Shown piece by piece: positions 8,704-17,479 of a stretch of 35,654 nucleotides of DNA. The notes beneath the pieces are model-generated. The model made no database searches. It was given only the letters and a program-made list of their open reading frames with translations, and was not told where the DNA came from. Numbering within the stretch: the stretch's first letter is position 1; every line of letters starts with the position of its first letter. Source of the stretch: Chitinophaga pinensis (GTDB lineage: Bacteria; Bacteroidota; Bacteroidia; Chitinophagales; Chitinophagaceae); NCBI GenBank assembly GCA_945872085.1, contig CAMBYG010000011.1, positions 1 through 35,654 of the forward strand, given 5' to 3'. Position numbers and translations under genes: made by a program.

Positions 8704-10364
8704 TACCAAATATTTAAATCGTGTGCTTTACCCGTTTCGGTAGCTAAATCGTAGCCCGCATCGGTATGGCGCAATACGCCCATAGCAGGGTCGTTGTGTA
8801 ATACTCTACGCAAGCGTGCTTCAGCATCTGCCGATCCATCGGCTACAATAACCATGCCGGCATGTAAGCTATAACCCATACCCACACCACCACCGTGGTG
8901 GAAGCTTACCCAACTAGCACCGCCAGCGGTATTAATTAAGGCATTGAGAATAGGCCAATCGGCAACTGCATCGCTACCATCTTTCATTGCTTCTGTTTCT
9001 CGGTTGGGAGAGGCTACCGATCCGCAATCTAAATGGTCTCTGCCAATTACAATCGGTGCTTTTACTTTTCCGGTGCGCACCAATTCGTTAAACAATAAGC
9101 CTGCTTTTTCGCGCTCGCCCATGCCCAACCAACAGATACGGGAAGGCAATCCTTGGAAGGCAATTTTTTCTTTTGCCATATCCAACCATCGGTGCAATCC
9201 TTTATTGTCGGGGAATAATTCTTTTAAAGCAGCATCGGTTGTATATATATCTTCCGGATCGCCACTAAGCGCTACCCATCTAAATGGACCTTTACCTTCG
9301 CAGAACAACGGACGGATATAGGCAGGCACAAAGCCTGGGAAATTAAACGCATTTTCAACCCCACGTTTATCGTGTGCTTGTCCTCTCAGATTATTACCAT
9401 AATCGAATGTTATAGCACCACGATTTTGCAATTCCAACATCAGTTTTACGTGATGCGCCATGGTATCTAAAGAACGACGAGAATAGGAGTCTTTATCACT
9501 TTCGCGCAACGCATTTGCTTCGTCTACACTTAAGCCTTCTGGGAAATAGCCAATCAATTCATCATGCGCCGAGGTTTGATCGGTAAGCGTATCTATGGCG
9601 ATATTTCTATCAATCAAGCGTTGCAATAAATCTACCACATTGCAACATACACCAATAGAAACCGCTTCGCCGGCTGCTTTTGCCGCTAAGGCACGGTCAA
9701 TAGCTTCGTCGATCGTAGTAGCCACTTCATCTAAGTAGCGGGTTTCTATTCTTTTTTGAATGCGCCACGCTTCCATTTCGGCTACCAAGGCTACGCCTTC
9801 ATTCATGGTGATGGCTAACGGCTGAGCGCCACCCATACCACCTAAACCAGCGGTTACATTCAAGGTGCCTTTAAGACTACCGTTATAATGTTTATTGGCC
9901 AACGACAAATAGGTTTCGTATGTGCCTTGCACAATGCCTTGCGAGCCAATATAGATCCAGCTACCAGCGGTCATTTGTCCATACATCATCAAACCCTTCG
10001 CTTCTAGTTCACGGAAATGCTCCCATGTAGCCCAGCGGCCTACCAAGTTGGAGTTAGCAATAATTACACGAGGCGCATCTTTGTGTGATCGTAATACGCC
10101 AACGGGTTTGCCACTTTGCACCAACAAGGTTTCGTCTTCTTCGAGCGTTTTTAGTAGGGCAAGAATTTTATCAAAACTTTCCCAATCGCGCGCAGCTTTA
10201 CCAATACCGCCATATACAACCAGTTCCTCTGGTTTTTCGGCTACTTCTGGATCCAAATTATTTTGAATCATTCTATACGCAGCTTCGGCTACCCAATTTT
10301 TACAATTCAAGGTATTGCCGGTAGGCGCTTTTATAATTCGAGAACTATCTTTATAGGTTGGCAT
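8703..10364 (-). CDS. hutU: Urocanate hydratase
   Basis: A 553-residue protein with normal family length. It has the NAD-binding glycine-rich region around [12 protein letters not shown] and the active-site Cys in [16 protein letters not shown], followed by the [14 protein letters not shown] segment. It converts urocanate to imidazolonepropionate in histidine degradation. The other hut genes (hutH, hutI, formiminoglutamate step) are not in this window, so the pathway is either dispersed or incomplete. It ends in a TAATG overlap with ispF. The 86-base gap to purC holds a copy of the dispersed repeat and no clear promoter, so readthrough from purC is possible. Confidence 0.98.
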   Translation of the reverse strand: MPTYKDSSRIIKAPTGNTLNCKNWVAEAAYRMIQNNLDPEVAEKPEELVVYGGIGKAARDWESFDKILALLKTLEEDETLLVQSGKPVGVLRSHKDAPRVIIANSNLVGRWATWEHFRELEAKGLMMYGQMTAGSWIYIGSQGIVQGTYETYLSLANKHYNGSLKGTLNVTAGLGGMGGAQPLAITMNEGVALVAEMEAWRIQKRIETRYLDEVATTIDEAIDRALAAKAAGEAVSIGVCCNVVDLLQRLIDRNIAIDTLTDQTSAHDELIGYFPEGLSVDEANALRESDKDSYSRRSLDTMAHHVKLMLELQNRGAITFDYGNNLRGQAHDKRGVENAFNFPGFVPAYIRPLFCEGKGPFRWVALSGDPEDIYTTDAALKELFPDNKGLHRWLDMAKEKIAFQGLPSRICWLGMGEREKAGLLFNELVRTGKVKAPIVIGRDHLDCGSVASPNRETEAMKDGSDAVADWPILNALINTAGGASWVSFHHGGGVGMGYSLHAGMVIVADGSADAEARLRRVLHNDPAMGVLRHTDAGYDLATETGKAHDLNIW

Positions 10365-10409
10365 ATTTTTTATTTTGTTTATCAGCTTGAGTACCTAGAT
10401 CAACTTCCG

Positions 10410-10429
10410 TTGCGTCGCACCCTTCAGCA
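10410..10429 (-). repeat. 20-base dispersed repeat, copy 2 (inverted relative to copy 1)
   Basis: On the minus strand this is the same 20 bases as 8146-8165. It lies in the 86-base gap between purC and hutU. Similarity stops at both ends of the 20 bases. Confidence 0.7.
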
Positions 10430-10450
10430 GGGGTAGTGCGCGTGGGGCTC

Positions 10451-11368
10451 TTAAAGCGCAGCGATGGCTTGGTCTAAAATAGCAGCCATGTCGGATTCCG
10501 CTACTGTTTGTTTTTCAAATGTTTTTCCGGTTACTTGTTCGTATAATTCAATATAACGAGCAGAAATAGCGTTTACTACTTCATCTGTCATGGTAGGTAC
10601 TTGTTGTCCTTCTTTACCTTGAAAGCCATTCTCCATCAACCATTCGCGAACAAATTCTTTACTCAATTGTTTTTGTGCTTCGCCTTTTGCTTGGCGCTCT
10701 TCAAAACCATCGGCATAGAAATAACGAGAAGAATCGGGCGTGTGTATTTCATCGATTAAGTAAATGGTATCACCAATAAAACCAAATTCGTATTTAGTAT
10801 CTACTAAAATCAATCCGCGCTCTGCAGCCATTTTTTTACCTCTTTCAAATAAGGCAAGCGTGTAGCGCTCAAGTTGCTCGTATTGTTCTTTAGCTACTAG
10901 GCCACTACTGATAATTTCTTCCCGACTAATATCTTCGTCGTGCCCTTCGTGTGCTTTAGTGGTGGGTGTAATAATTGGACTTTCAAAAAAATCATTTTCT
11001 TTTAAGCCTTCTGCTAAGCTAACGCCGCATAAGCTGCGCAATCCACTTTTGTAGGTGCGCCATGCATGGCCCGTTAAGTTGCCACGTACGACCATTTCTA
11101 CAGGAAAGGTTTCGCATTTCAAGCCAATGCTGCCATTAGGCAATGGCGTAGCCTTAAGCCAATTTGGTAAAATATCTTCGGTAGCTTTTAAAGCGCCTGC
11201 AGCAATTTGGTTGAGCACTTGTCCTTTGTAGGGGATGGGTCGAGGCAGTACCACATCGAAAGCAGAAATACGATCGCTTACGATCATAGCTAAATATTGA
11301 TCGTTGATGGTATATACATCACGTACTTTTCCTTTGTAAAAATTAGTTTGATTGTGTAGCGTTAACAT
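10451..11368 (-). CDS. purC: Phosphoribosylaminoimidazole-succinocarboxamide synthase (SAICAR synthetase)
   Basis: A 305-residue enzyme of de novo purine synthesis that joins aspartate to CAIR using ATP. The N-terminal [10 protein letters not shown], the central [12 protein letters not shown] and the [12 protein letters not shown] signature are all present. The frame stays open upstream to 11506, but those 46 codons lack family similarity and cover the promoter element at 11388-11395, so ATG 11368 is the start. The length fits the roughly 300-residue type rather than the shorter E. coli type. It is probably the first gene of its transcript, divergent from the rhomboid gene. Confidence 0.97.
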   Translation of the reverse strand: MLTLHNQTNFYKGKVRDVYTINDQYLAMIVSDRISAFDVVLPRPIPYKGQVLNQIAAGALKATEDILPNWLKATPLPNGSIGLKCETFPVEMVVRGNLTGHAWRTYKSGLRSLCGVSLAEGLKENDFFESPIITPTTKAHEGHDEDISREEIISSGLVAKEQYEQLERYTLALFERGKKMAAERGLILVDTKYEFGFIGDTIYLIDEIHTPDSSRYFYADGFEERQAKGEAQKQLSKEFVREWLMENGFQGKEGQQVPTMTDEVVNAISARYIELYEQVTGKTFEKQTVAESDMAAILDQAIAAL

Positions 11369-11387
11369 GAAATTGTTTTTTATAAAA

Positions 11388-11395
11388 CAAAGATA
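11388..11395 (-). promoter_or_regulatory. Candidate -7 promoter element for purC
   Basis: The minus strand reads TATCTTTG, an exact TAnnTTTG match, 19 bases before the purC ATG. The region where a -33 box would lie contains the palindrome at 11398-11416 rather than an obvious TTTG. Confidence 0.55.
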
Positions 11396-11397
11396 CA

Positions 11398-11416
11398 CTC
11401 GCTTTGTTGAAGCGAG
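11398..11416. promoter_or_regulatory. Palindrome immediately upstream of the purC -7 element (candidate operator)
   Basis: CTCGCTT-TGTTG-AAGCGAG is a 7-base perfect inverted repeat with a 5-base centre. It lies two bases upstream of the purC -7 element, in the space between the expected -33 and -7. It has no U-tract on the purC strand and lies upstream of transcription, so an operator is likelier than a terminator. The binding protein is unknown. Confidence 0.4.
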
Positions 11417-11480
11417 AAAAAAGTTGTTAGAATTTATCCACGATTTAAATTGATTATCTTTAAAACTTAAAAATGATTGT

Positions 11481-12083
11481 ATGATTACCTTTGTTATTAT
11501 CGGCATTACCTGCTTGGTTTCTATTGTTGCTTTCCAAAACGACAGGCTTGTTAATCAGCTATCGTATAGTCCCTATTCAATCAAACGCGATCGCAGTAAA
11601 GGCTACCAAATGCTTACCCATGGCTTTGTGCATGCCGATTATTCACATTTACTCTTCAATATGTTGAGTTTGTTCTTTTTTGCGCCGGCTTTAGAAAATA
11701 GTGTTTTTTCTACTGGGGAGTTTATTTTCTTATACCTAAGCGCCATCGTAGTTGCGGCTTTGCCAAGTTATAAAAAACACCAAAATAACTATGCCTATAG
11801 CGCTGTAGGTGCTAGTGGTGCGGTAAGTGCGGTATTGTTTTCTTGTGTATTATTTATGCCCTGGAGTGTTATTTATATCAAGTTTATAATACCCATTTAC
11901 TTTATATTGTTTGCTTTGGGCTATGTCATCTATTCTTATGTGATGGGCAAGCGCCAGTCGGACAATATTGGCCATGATGCTCATTTGTGGGGTGCTTTGT
12001 ATGGCCTTGTGTTTACCCTTATTACCCATCCACAAACCTTGCCATACTTTATAGATCAGTTGCAACATCCGCCCTTCTTATAA
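11481..12083 (+). CDS. Rhomboid family intramembrane serine protease
   Basis: A 200-residue membrane protein with about six hydrophobic segments and all rhomboid hallmarks. These are H51-x4-H56-x3-N60 ([10 protein letters not shown]) for the oxyanion pocket, the nucleophile S112 in GASGAVS, and the catalytic H168 in HDAHLWG (usually AHLGG; here Trp replaces the first Gly). It cleaves transmembrane substrates within the membrane; the substrate is unknown. It is a minimal rhomboid without extra domains. It is divergent from purC; a one-mismatch -7 element (TATCTTTA, 11455-11462) precedes it. The alternative ATG at 11473 runs into a stop after three codons. Confidence 0.93.
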   Translation: MITFVIIGITCLVSIVAFQNDRLVNQLSYSPYSIKRDRSKGYQMLTHGFVHADYSHLLFNMLSLFFFAPALENSVFSTGEFIFLYLSAIVVAALPSYKKHQNNYAYSAVGASGAVSAVLFSCVLFMPWSVIYIKFIIPIYFILFALGYVIYSYVMGKRQSDNIGHDAHLWGALYGLVFTLITHPQTLPYFIDQLQHPPFL

Positions 12084-12086
12084 TAA

Positions 12087-12114
12087 AAAAAAGCCCCGAA
12101 TTCGGGGCTTTTTT
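12087..12114. terminator. Bidirectional terminator between rhomboid and leucine dehydrogenase genes
   Basis: A near-perfect palindrome with GC-rich arms AAGCCCCGAA/TTCGGGGCTT and A-run/T-run flanks on both sides. It can stop transcription of the convergent genes on either strand. Confidence 0.92.
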
Positions 12115-12128
12115 AAAAGTAGTTCAAC

Positions 12129-13199
12129 TTATAATCTTGATTTGATAGCAGCAATATCTGCAATGCGTTTTTCTGCTAATTTGATAGCAGCGCCTTGCAC
12201 ATGCATTTTTTCTGCTTCAGCATAGTTGAAAATCTCTAAAGTTCTATCGAAAATTTTCTCTACATTGTTCATAACACGCTCTCTGTTGTAACCGTCTAAT
12301 TCGGCACCAACATTGATTAAACCACCAGCATTAATTAAAAAGTCGGGAGCATAAACAATACCTTTTTCAATGAGTTTATTGCCATGAATTGTTTCGTCTG
12401 CTAATTGATTGTTGGCAGCGCCAGCAATTATGGCACAGTTCATTTTGCTAATGCTATCATCGTTGATCGTAGCGCCTAATGCACACGGTGCATAAATATC
12501 AAAATCAACATCCCACATGCCTTTTGCATCAATCACTTCTACATTTCGATGCGCATCTACTGTTTGTTTAATTTTTTGAGCATCGATATCAGTGATATAT
12601 ACTTTTGCGCCTGCTTTTATTAAATGTCCAACAAGGTATTGACCAACGTGTCCTACCCCTTGAACCATTACTTTTTTACCAGTTAAATCTTCAGCGCCAA
12701 ATTGTTTTTTAGCGGCAGCTTTCATACCAATGAAAACGCCATAAGCGGTGAAAGGAGAAGGGTCGCCGCTGCCACCCATGTATTCCGGAACGCCCGTTAC
12801 ATGTTTTGTTTCTAAAGCGATATACTCCATATCTCTTGCAGAGGTGTTTACATCTTCTGCAGTAATATATTTACCATTAAGGCTATTTACAAATTTTCCA
12901 TATCGGCGCCATAAAGCTTCCGATTTCATAGAAGGGTCTGCGATAATAACCGCTTTGCCACCACCTAAGTTTAAACCGCTGATAGCTGCTTTATAGGTCA
13001 TGCCTCTACTTAAACGTAGGGCATCTACCACCGCATCTTGATGGCTGCTATAATGCCACAGGCGGGTGCCGCCCAATGCTGATCCTAAAGTGGTATTATG
13101 AATGGCGATGATGGCGCTAAGTCCGCTTTGTTTATCGTTACAAAACACCACTTGCTCATGGCCCATTTCTTGCATTAAATCAAATGTTGATGGATGCAT
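12129..13199 (-). CDS. Glu/Leu/Phe/Val dehydrogenase, leucine dehydrogenase type
   Basis: A 356-residue NAD-dependent branched-chain amino acid dehydrogenase. Lys70 (GMTYK) and Lys82 (NLGGGK) match the substrate-binding and catalytic lysines of Bacillus leucine dehydrogenase. GVGHVGQYLVGHL around residues 175-190 is the dinucleotide-binding fold. It interconverts leucine (also valine, isoleucine) and the 2-oxo acid with NADH and ammonia. An upstream TTG at 13223 would add eight residues but lies inside the TAGGTTTG promoter element, so ATG 13199 is chosen. It has its own promoter with an overlapping palindrome. Phenylalanine or valine preference cannot be excluded from sequence. Confidence 0.94.
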   Translation of the reverse strand: MHPSTFDLMQEMGHEQVVFCNDKQSGLSAIIAIHNTTLGSALGGTRLWHYSSHQDAVVDALRLSRGMTYKAAISGLNLGGGKAVIIADPSMKSEALWRRYGKFVNSLNGKYITAEDVNTSARDMEYIALETKHVTGVPEYMGGSGDPSPFTAYGVFIGMKAAAKKQFGAEDLTGKKVMVQGVGHVGQYLVGHLIKAGAKVYITDIDAQKIKQTVDAHRNVEVIDAKGMWDVDFDIYAPCALGATINDDSISKMNCAIIAGAANNQLADETIHGNKLIEKGIVYAPDFLINAGGLINVGAELDGYNRERVMNNVEKIFDRTLEIFNYAEAEKMHVQGAAIKLAEKRIADIAAIKSRL

Positions 13200-13220
13200 A
13201 CTATTTTTGGTTTTAGGGTG

Positions 13221-13228
13221 CAAACCTA
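13221..13228 (-). promoter_or_regulatory. Candidate -7 promoter element for the leucine dehydrogenase gene
   Basis: The minus strand reads TAGGTTTG, an exact TAnnTTTG match, 21 bases before the ATG at 13199. A TTTG lies only 11 bases further upstream, which is too close for a standard -33 box. Confidence 0.55.
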
Positions 13229-13249
13229 CTATTATTTTTCAAATAGTAG
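13226..13249. promoter_or_regulatory. Inverted repeat overlapping the leucine dehydrogenase promoter (candidate operator)
   Basis: CTACTATT-N8-AATAGTAG: two perfect 8-base arms separated by 8 bases. The arm nearer the gene shares its last bases with the TA of the -7 element, so a protein bound here would cover the promoter. Confidence 0.45.
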
Positions 13250-13271
13250 AAATTTGCTCTTGTATTTAATT

Positions 13272-14339
13272 CTATTCTTGATGGGTATTTGTTTTGCCAA
13301 ACCACTCATCTCGGTGTTTTCGAAGGGGATGGTCTTTTGATTTATTAAAGATCATGGCGCCTTTGTCAATCCCTTTTCTCAAATTCGCTTGTTCTTCTGC
13401 TGGCAGTTTTATGAAATCGTGACAAGCATCGGAGCAAGTACCTTCCATAGCTTGTTGGCAAGCAGGGCATTGGATAAATAATAAATGACAGGCATCGTTT
13501 TTGCAATTCGTATGATCGTCGCAAGGAGCGCCACATTGATGGCATTTTGCTATGATGTCGTCTGATATTCGTTCGCCTAAGCGCTCGTCAAATACAAAAT
13601 TCTTGCCAATAAATTTATTAGGTAGGCCCGCTTCTTTTGCTTTGCGGGAATATTCTATAATGCCTCCTTCTATATGAAATACATTTTTAAAACCTTGGTG
13701 TTTGAAGTATGCACTGGCTTTTTCGCAGCGAATGCCTCCTGTGCAATACATTAAAATAGGATCTTCCTTTTTGTCTTTGAGCATATCAATGGCCATAGGC
13801 AATTGTTCTCTAAAGGTATCGGAAGGCACTTCGATCGCATTTTCAAAATGACCTACTTCGTATTCATAATGGTTGCGCATATCTACCACAATCGTATTCG
13901 GATTGCTCAATAAATCATTGGTTTCTGCTGCTTTAAGATATTGGCCAACAGCAGCTGGATTAAAGCTTGGGTCGTCGATGCCGTCTGCTACAACTTTGTT
14001 TCTTACTTTAATACGTAGCACCCAAAACGATTTTCCATCATCATCGACCGCAATGTTTAAACGTAAATTTTTTAAGGCTTCATATTGCTCCAGCGTTCTA
14101 CGAAGTTCATCGATATTTGCAGTGGGTATATTGATTTGTGCATTGATACCTTCTTGAGCCACATAAATTCTACCATACACATTGAGGGCGGTTAGTTGCA
14201 ACCACAATTGATCGCGAAATGCATGCGGATCTTCAATGGGAAAATACTTGTAAAATGAAATGGTCGTGCGAGGAGTTGGGTCGGCTAATAAGCGCTGTTT
14301 TAACTCTTCATTGGAAACGCGGTTGTGTAACACTGGCAT
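13272..14339 (-). CDS. trhO: tRNA uridine-34 hydroxylase TrhO (rhodanese-related, YceA family)
   Basis: A 355-residue protein. An N-terminal acylphosphatase-like domain (residues 20-130) includes [14 protein letters not shown] rhodanese domain (about 140-240) has the active-site Cys199 in MYCTGGIRC and Cys205. A Cys-rich tail (about 260-305, CHQC, CPAC and further Cys) probably binds zinc. Known TrhO makes 5-hydroxyuridine at tRNA position 34 using oxygen. The start is fixed by an unusually good Shine-Dalgarno sequence, GGGAGG, ending six bases before the ATG, rare in this phylum. A TAnnTTTG element lies at 14380-14387. The next gene downstream has its own promoter. Confidence 0.94.
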   Translation of the reverse strand: MPVLHNRVSNEELKQRLLADPTPRTTISFYKYFPIEDPHAFRDQLWLQLTALNVYGRIYVAQEGINAQINIPTANIDELRRTLEQYEALKNLRLNIAVDDDGKSFWVLRIKVRNKVVADGIDDPSFNPAAVGQYLKAAETNDLLSNPNTIVVDMRNHYEYEVGHFENAIEVPSDTFREQLPMAIDMLKDKKEDPILMYCTGGIRCEKASAYFKHQGFKNVFHIEGGIIEYSRKAKEAGLPNKFIGKNFVFDERLGERISDDIIAKCHQCGAPCDDHTNCKNDACHLLFIQCPACQQAMEGTCSDACHDFIKLPAEEQANLRKGIDKGAMIFNKSKDHPLRKHRDEWFGKTNTHQE

Positions 14340-14379
14340 GGTGAACCTCCCTTGGATATTTAATGAATAATTGAAAACG

Positions 14380-14387
14380 CAAATTTA
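14380..14387 (-). promoter_or_regulatory. Candidate -7 promoter element for trhO
   Basis: The minus strand reads TAAATTTG, an exact TAnnTTTG match, 40 bases before the ATG. A small palindrome TTAAC-G-GTTAA (14400-14410) lies just upstream, where a -33 box might be. Confidence 0.5.
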
Positions 14388-14467
14388 ACCTTTTTTCAGT
14401 TAACGGTTAAGTATTCTAACTAATTGAAATTCGCTTTTAAACTGACATTTATCATTTTAAGAAAGCC

Positions 14468-15511
14468 TTATGGTCTATTTTTCAATCGGAGTAAGGGCTG
14501 CTCTAGCCAATGCCAAGAGGCATAGGATAAGGGAATGAGCACGATAAGGCTGCCCATAAATAATTGCCATCCTTGCATAGGATGCCATTGCACTAATAAT
14601 TGTTGTACGGGGAAGGCGTAAATATAAAGGCCATAAGATGGATCGCCCAATTGTTGTAGCCTATCTAACTTGGGTGCATGCATTGTAGCGAGGCTTAACA
14701 CTAAAATTGGATAGCACAAATAAAGTACCCAATTGGCTTGATGGATATATAAACTAGTTAAAAGAATAAGTATAGCGGCTGCAGCCAAATGCTTACGGTA
14801 AGGCAATTGTTTCCAATTAATAAAACTTCCCAATGCGCCGGCAACAAAATAAATAACTACATCGAAGCTTAAACTTAATGAACTATGAGCGCCAGGCAAA
14901 AAGCCGGAGCTTAAACGCGCATCAAATAAAGTAAGTCCGATGTAAAGATTTATAAACACTATGCTCAAAACTAGTTTTTGAATAATGGAATTGCGCTTAA
15001 TAATAAAAAATGTAGCAATGCAAGCATAGCAAAGCAGCTCATACCAGATGGTCCACAAAGAACCATTGGCAATATTGCTGAATGGATTTTGCGTAAAACA
15101 TCCTATTAGCGATGGGGTATTTGGAATGCCGGGTATTTTTAGTGAAGAGAGCAAATAATGATAAGTGCTCGGGTTGTTAAAATAGGCAGAGGTAGAAAAG
15201 CTCGTGCATAAGGGGCCTATAATAAAAGTGGTAATGCATAAGGCGCTTAATAAACCAGGAACAATGCGAAGTGTTCTTTTTTTTGCATAATTCAACAAGC
15301 TAGTGCTGCGTAATAAACTCTTATAAATTAGGAAGCCACTAATTACAAAAAAACCGCGTACGCCCAAATACGAAAAATTTAATTGCTGATGACTCCATTG
15401 AAATAATACATCGTTTTCTCCGCTGCCACTTAACAGCACAGCATGTGTGGCAATTACAAAGAGAGCAAACAGAATTCTTAGAAGGAGAAAATTATTTTTG
15501 ATTGGTAGCAT
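14468..15511 (-). CDS. Acyltransferase family 3 (OafA/YrhL-like) membrane protein
   Basis: A 347-residue protein with about ten hydrophobic segments. The N-terminus LLRILFALFVIATH carries the conserved His of the family. It continues with YLGVRGFFVISGFLIYKS and KRTLRIVPGL, which supply the usual Arg/His active-site features. Family members move O-acyl groups, often acetyl, onto LPS O-antigen, exopolysaccharide or peptidoglycan. There is no C-terminal SGNH domain, so it is a stand-alone membrane domain. Genes for a polysaccharide are not nearby, so its acceptor is unknown. It is divergent from the ABC ATPase gene; a one-mismatch -7 element TATCTTTA lies at 15520-15527. Confidence 0.88.
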   Translation of the reverse strand: MLPIKNNFLLLRILFALFVIATHAVLLSGSGENDVLFQWSHQQLNFSYLGVRGFFVISGFLIYKSLLRSTSLLNYAKKRTLRIVPGLLSALCITTFIIGPLCTSFSTSAYFNNPSTYHYLLSSLKIPGIPNTPSLIGCFTQNPFSNIANGSLWTIWYELLCYACIATFFIIKRNSIIQKLVLSIVFINLYIGLTLFDARLSSGFLPGAHSSLSLSFDVVIYFVAGALGSFINWKQLPYRKHLAAAAILILLTSLYIHQANWVLYLCYPILVLSLATMHAPKLDRLQQLGDPSYGLYIYAFPVQQLLVQWHPMQGWQLFMGSLIVLIPLSYASWHWLEQPLLRLKNRP

Positions 15512-15584
15512 GCTTAACGTAAAGATAAGCGCATAAAAATAAACTAAAAATGATGCGAAGGTATTTTTTGTCGTAATAAGTAAT

Positions 15585-15592
15585 TAAGTTTG
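15585..15592 (+). promoter_or_regulatory. Candidate -7 promoter element for the MlaF-like gene
   Basis: TAAGTTTG matches TAnnTTTG exactly, 20 bases before the ATG. A TTTTTTG ends at 15570, 14 bases upstream, shorter than the usual 19-base spacer. Confidence 0.5.
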
Positions 15593-15612
15593 CCTATTAG
15601 ATTTGACTGGCA

Positions 15613-16371
15613 ATGATAGAACTCGTTAATGTAAAAAAAGGATTTGGCACTAAAGTGGTGGTTAATGGCGTTTCTTCTATAATGCAATCCAGTACTACTA
15701 ATTTGATTATTGGCTCGAGTGGTAGCGGCAAAACCGTTTTATTAAAATGCATGATCGGTCTATTCAAACCCGATGAAGGACAGGTTTTATACGAAGGCGT
15801 TGATTTATATAGTATGAATGAAGGGCAAATGAAAGAAGTGCGCAAACAAATAGGCATGTTGTTTCAGGGTTCTGCTTTATTTGATAGTAAGACCGTAAAA
15901 GAGAATGTGCAATTTCCCTTAGATATGTTTACTAATTTAACCACCTTAGAAAAAGAAAAGCGCGTAGATGAAGTATTGGAGCGCGTTCGAATTCAGGGTG
16001 CCCACCAAAAATCGCCAGCCGAAATTAGTGGTGGTATGAAAAAGAGGGTGGCCTTGGCAAGAGCCATTGTATTGAATCCTAAATATTTGTTTTGCGACGA
16101 ACCCAATTCGGGCTTAGATCCCCAAACATCTATTGTTATTGATGAGTTGATTAAAGAAATAACGGAAGACTATAAAATGACCACCATTATCAATACGCAC
16201 GATATGAATACGGTAATGGAAAGCGGTGATCATATTTTATACATGCATCAAGGTCTAAAACAATGGGAAGGCTCTAGTAAAGAGATTTTTACAAGTCAGA
16301 ATACCTTGCTGAATGATTTTGTGTTTGCTTCTTCGATGTTAAGAGAATTAAGGGAATTTAAACAACGTTAA
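15613..16371 (+). CDS. ABC transporter ATP-binding protein, MlaF-like
   Basis: A 252-residue ATPase with Walker A G34-SSGSGK40-T, Q-loop Q85 (MLFQGSALF), signature ISGGMKKRV (138-146), Walker B YLFCDE (158-163) and H-loop H196. The GALF-type Q-loop context and GGMKKRVALARA are characteristic of the MlaF/Ttg2A subfamily that powers phospholipid or lipid transport with an MlaE permease and MCE proteins. No permease or MCE gene is adjacent: the upstream neighbour is on the other strand and the downstream gene is sucD. Partners must be encoded elsewhere. It has its own promoter element. No terminator is visible before sucD. Confidence 0.88.
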   Translation: MIELVNVKKGFGTKVVVNGVSSIMQSSTTNLIIGSSGSGKTVLLKCMIGLFKPDEGQVLYEGVDLYSMNEGQMKEVRKQIGMLFQGSALFDSKTVKENVQFPLDMFTNLTTLEKEKRVDEVLERVRIQGAHQKSPAEISGGMKKRVALARAIVLNPKYLFCDEPNSGLDPQTSIVIDELIKEITEDYKMTTIINTHDMNTVMESGDHILYMHQGLKQWEGSSKEIFTSQNTLLNDFVFASSMLRELREFKQR

Positions 16372-16454
16372 GCGTTAGGTAGCTTTTTGAACTAAGTTGT
16401 AAGGCTATTTTCAATACTTCCGCACTATTTTAATGCAAAAAAGCAGGCTTTAAG

Positions 16455-16485
16455 TTTGCAATTGACTTGTTTTACCCTATTTTTG
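16455..16485 (+). promoter_or_regulatory. Promoter of sucD with both -33 and -7 elements
   Basis: TTTG at 16455-16458 and TATTTTTG at 16478-16485 are separated by 19 bases, an exact match in sequence and spacing to the Bacteroidota vegetative promoter (TTTG-N19-TAnnTTTG). The expected start of transcription is near 16491, giving a leader of about 34 bases. This is the clearest promoter in the window. Confidence 0.78.
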
Positions 16486-16524
16486 CACACGCAAATACTA
16501 TTCATTTAAAAAAAACCAATTCAT

Positions 16525-17397
16525 ATGGCTGTTTTAGTCAATAAAAATTCAAAAGTAATTGTTCAAGGTTTTACCGGAACGGAAGGAACTTTCCATGCTA
16601 CACAAATGCTAGAATATGGCACGAATGTAGTGGGTGGTGTTACCCCAAATAAAGGTGGAACGATGCACTTAGATCGTCCTGTTTTTAACACAGTAAAAGA
16701 TGCTGTTGTTGCTACTGGCGCAGATGTTTCTATTATTTTTGTACCACCAGCATTCGCATCAGATGCGATTATGGAAGCTGCAGATGCAGGTATCAAAGTT
16801 ATTATTTGTATTACGGAAGGTATTCCTGTACAAGATATGATTATCGCTAAAAATTATATTCAAAACCGCGATTGCAGATTGATCGGTCCAAATTGCCCAG
16901 GTGTTATTACCGCTGGCGAAGCAAAAGTTGGTATTATGCCAGGTTTTGTTTTCAAACCAGGAAGAATTGGTATCGTTTCTAAATCAGGTACCTTAACCTA
17001 CGAAGCAGCTGACCAAGCAGTAAAAGCAGGTATGGGTATATCAACCGCTATTGGTATCGGTGGCGATCCAATTATTGGAACCACTACACGTGAAGCAGTG
17101 GAATTATTAATGAACGATCCGGAAACAGATGGTATCATTATGATAGGAGAAATTGGTGGTAATATGGAAGCAGAAGCGGCAATGTGGTTGAAAGAAAATA
17201 TGCGCAAACCAGTTGTAGGTTTCATCGCTGGCCAAACAGCGCCTCCAGGTCGCCGTATGGGTCATGCTGGTGCTATCGTTGGTGGTGCTGATGATACAGC
17301 AGCTGCAAAAATGAAAATTATGAGCGAATGTGGTATTCATGTAGTAGCAAGTCCTGCTGATATCGGTATCACCATGGCCAATGTAATTAATAAATAA
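16525..17397 (+). CDS. sucD: Succinyl-CoA ligase (ADP/GDP-forming), alpha subunit
   Basis: A 290-residue TCA-cycle enzyme subunit that binds CoA and carries the phospho-histidine. The N-terminal CoA-binding Rossmann domain includes [11 protein letters not shown], followed by LIGPNCPGV and the active-site His247 in [10 protein letters not shown]. The beta subunit (sucC) is not adjacent, so the two subunits are encoded apart. Flanked by a strong promoter and a long terminator hairpin, it is a single-gene transcription unit. Confidence 0.98.
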   Translation: MAVLVNKNSKVIVQGFTGTEGTFHATQMLEYGTNVVGGVTPNKGGTMHLDRPVFNTVKDAVVATGADVSIIFVPPAFASDAIMEAADAGIKVIICITEGIPVQDMIIAKNYIQNRDCRLIGPNCPGVITAGEAKVGIMPGFVFKPGRIGIVSKSGTLTYEAADQAVKAGMGISTAIGIGGDPIIGTTTREAVELLMNDPETDGIIMIGEIGGNMEAEAAMWLKENMRKPVVGFIAGQTAPPGRRMGHAGAIVGGADDTAAAKMKIMSECGIHVVASPADIGITMANVINK

Positions 17398-17410
17398 TAT
17401 AATCTATTTT

Positions 17411-17444
17411 AAAAACAGCTCAGTGTACACTGAGCTGTTTTTTT
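17411..17444 (+). terminator. Terminator of sucD
   Basis: A 16-base perfect inverted repeat (AACAGCTCAGTGTACACTGAGCTGTT with A/T extensions), ending in a T-run. It starts 13 bases after the stop codon. Its fully palindromic centre means the loop opens at GTAC. Confidence 0.9.
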
Positions 17445-17479
17445 ATGGATAATAAGTATCTTGAGTTTAAATTTTTAAT

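Noticed and set aside
8944-9321. Plus-strand open frame of 125 codons inside hutU
   Set aside because: It is antisense to a conserved enzyme and has a composition typical of a shadow frame, with no motif.
11369-11506. N-terminal extension of purC by 46 codons
   Set aside because: It lacks family similarity and contains the purC promoter element and the upstream palindrome.
16372-16524. Possible leader peptide or riboswitch before sucD
   Set aside because: The stretch holds the promoter and a short AT-rich leader; a six-codon frame at 16432 ends before the promoter and is not credible.
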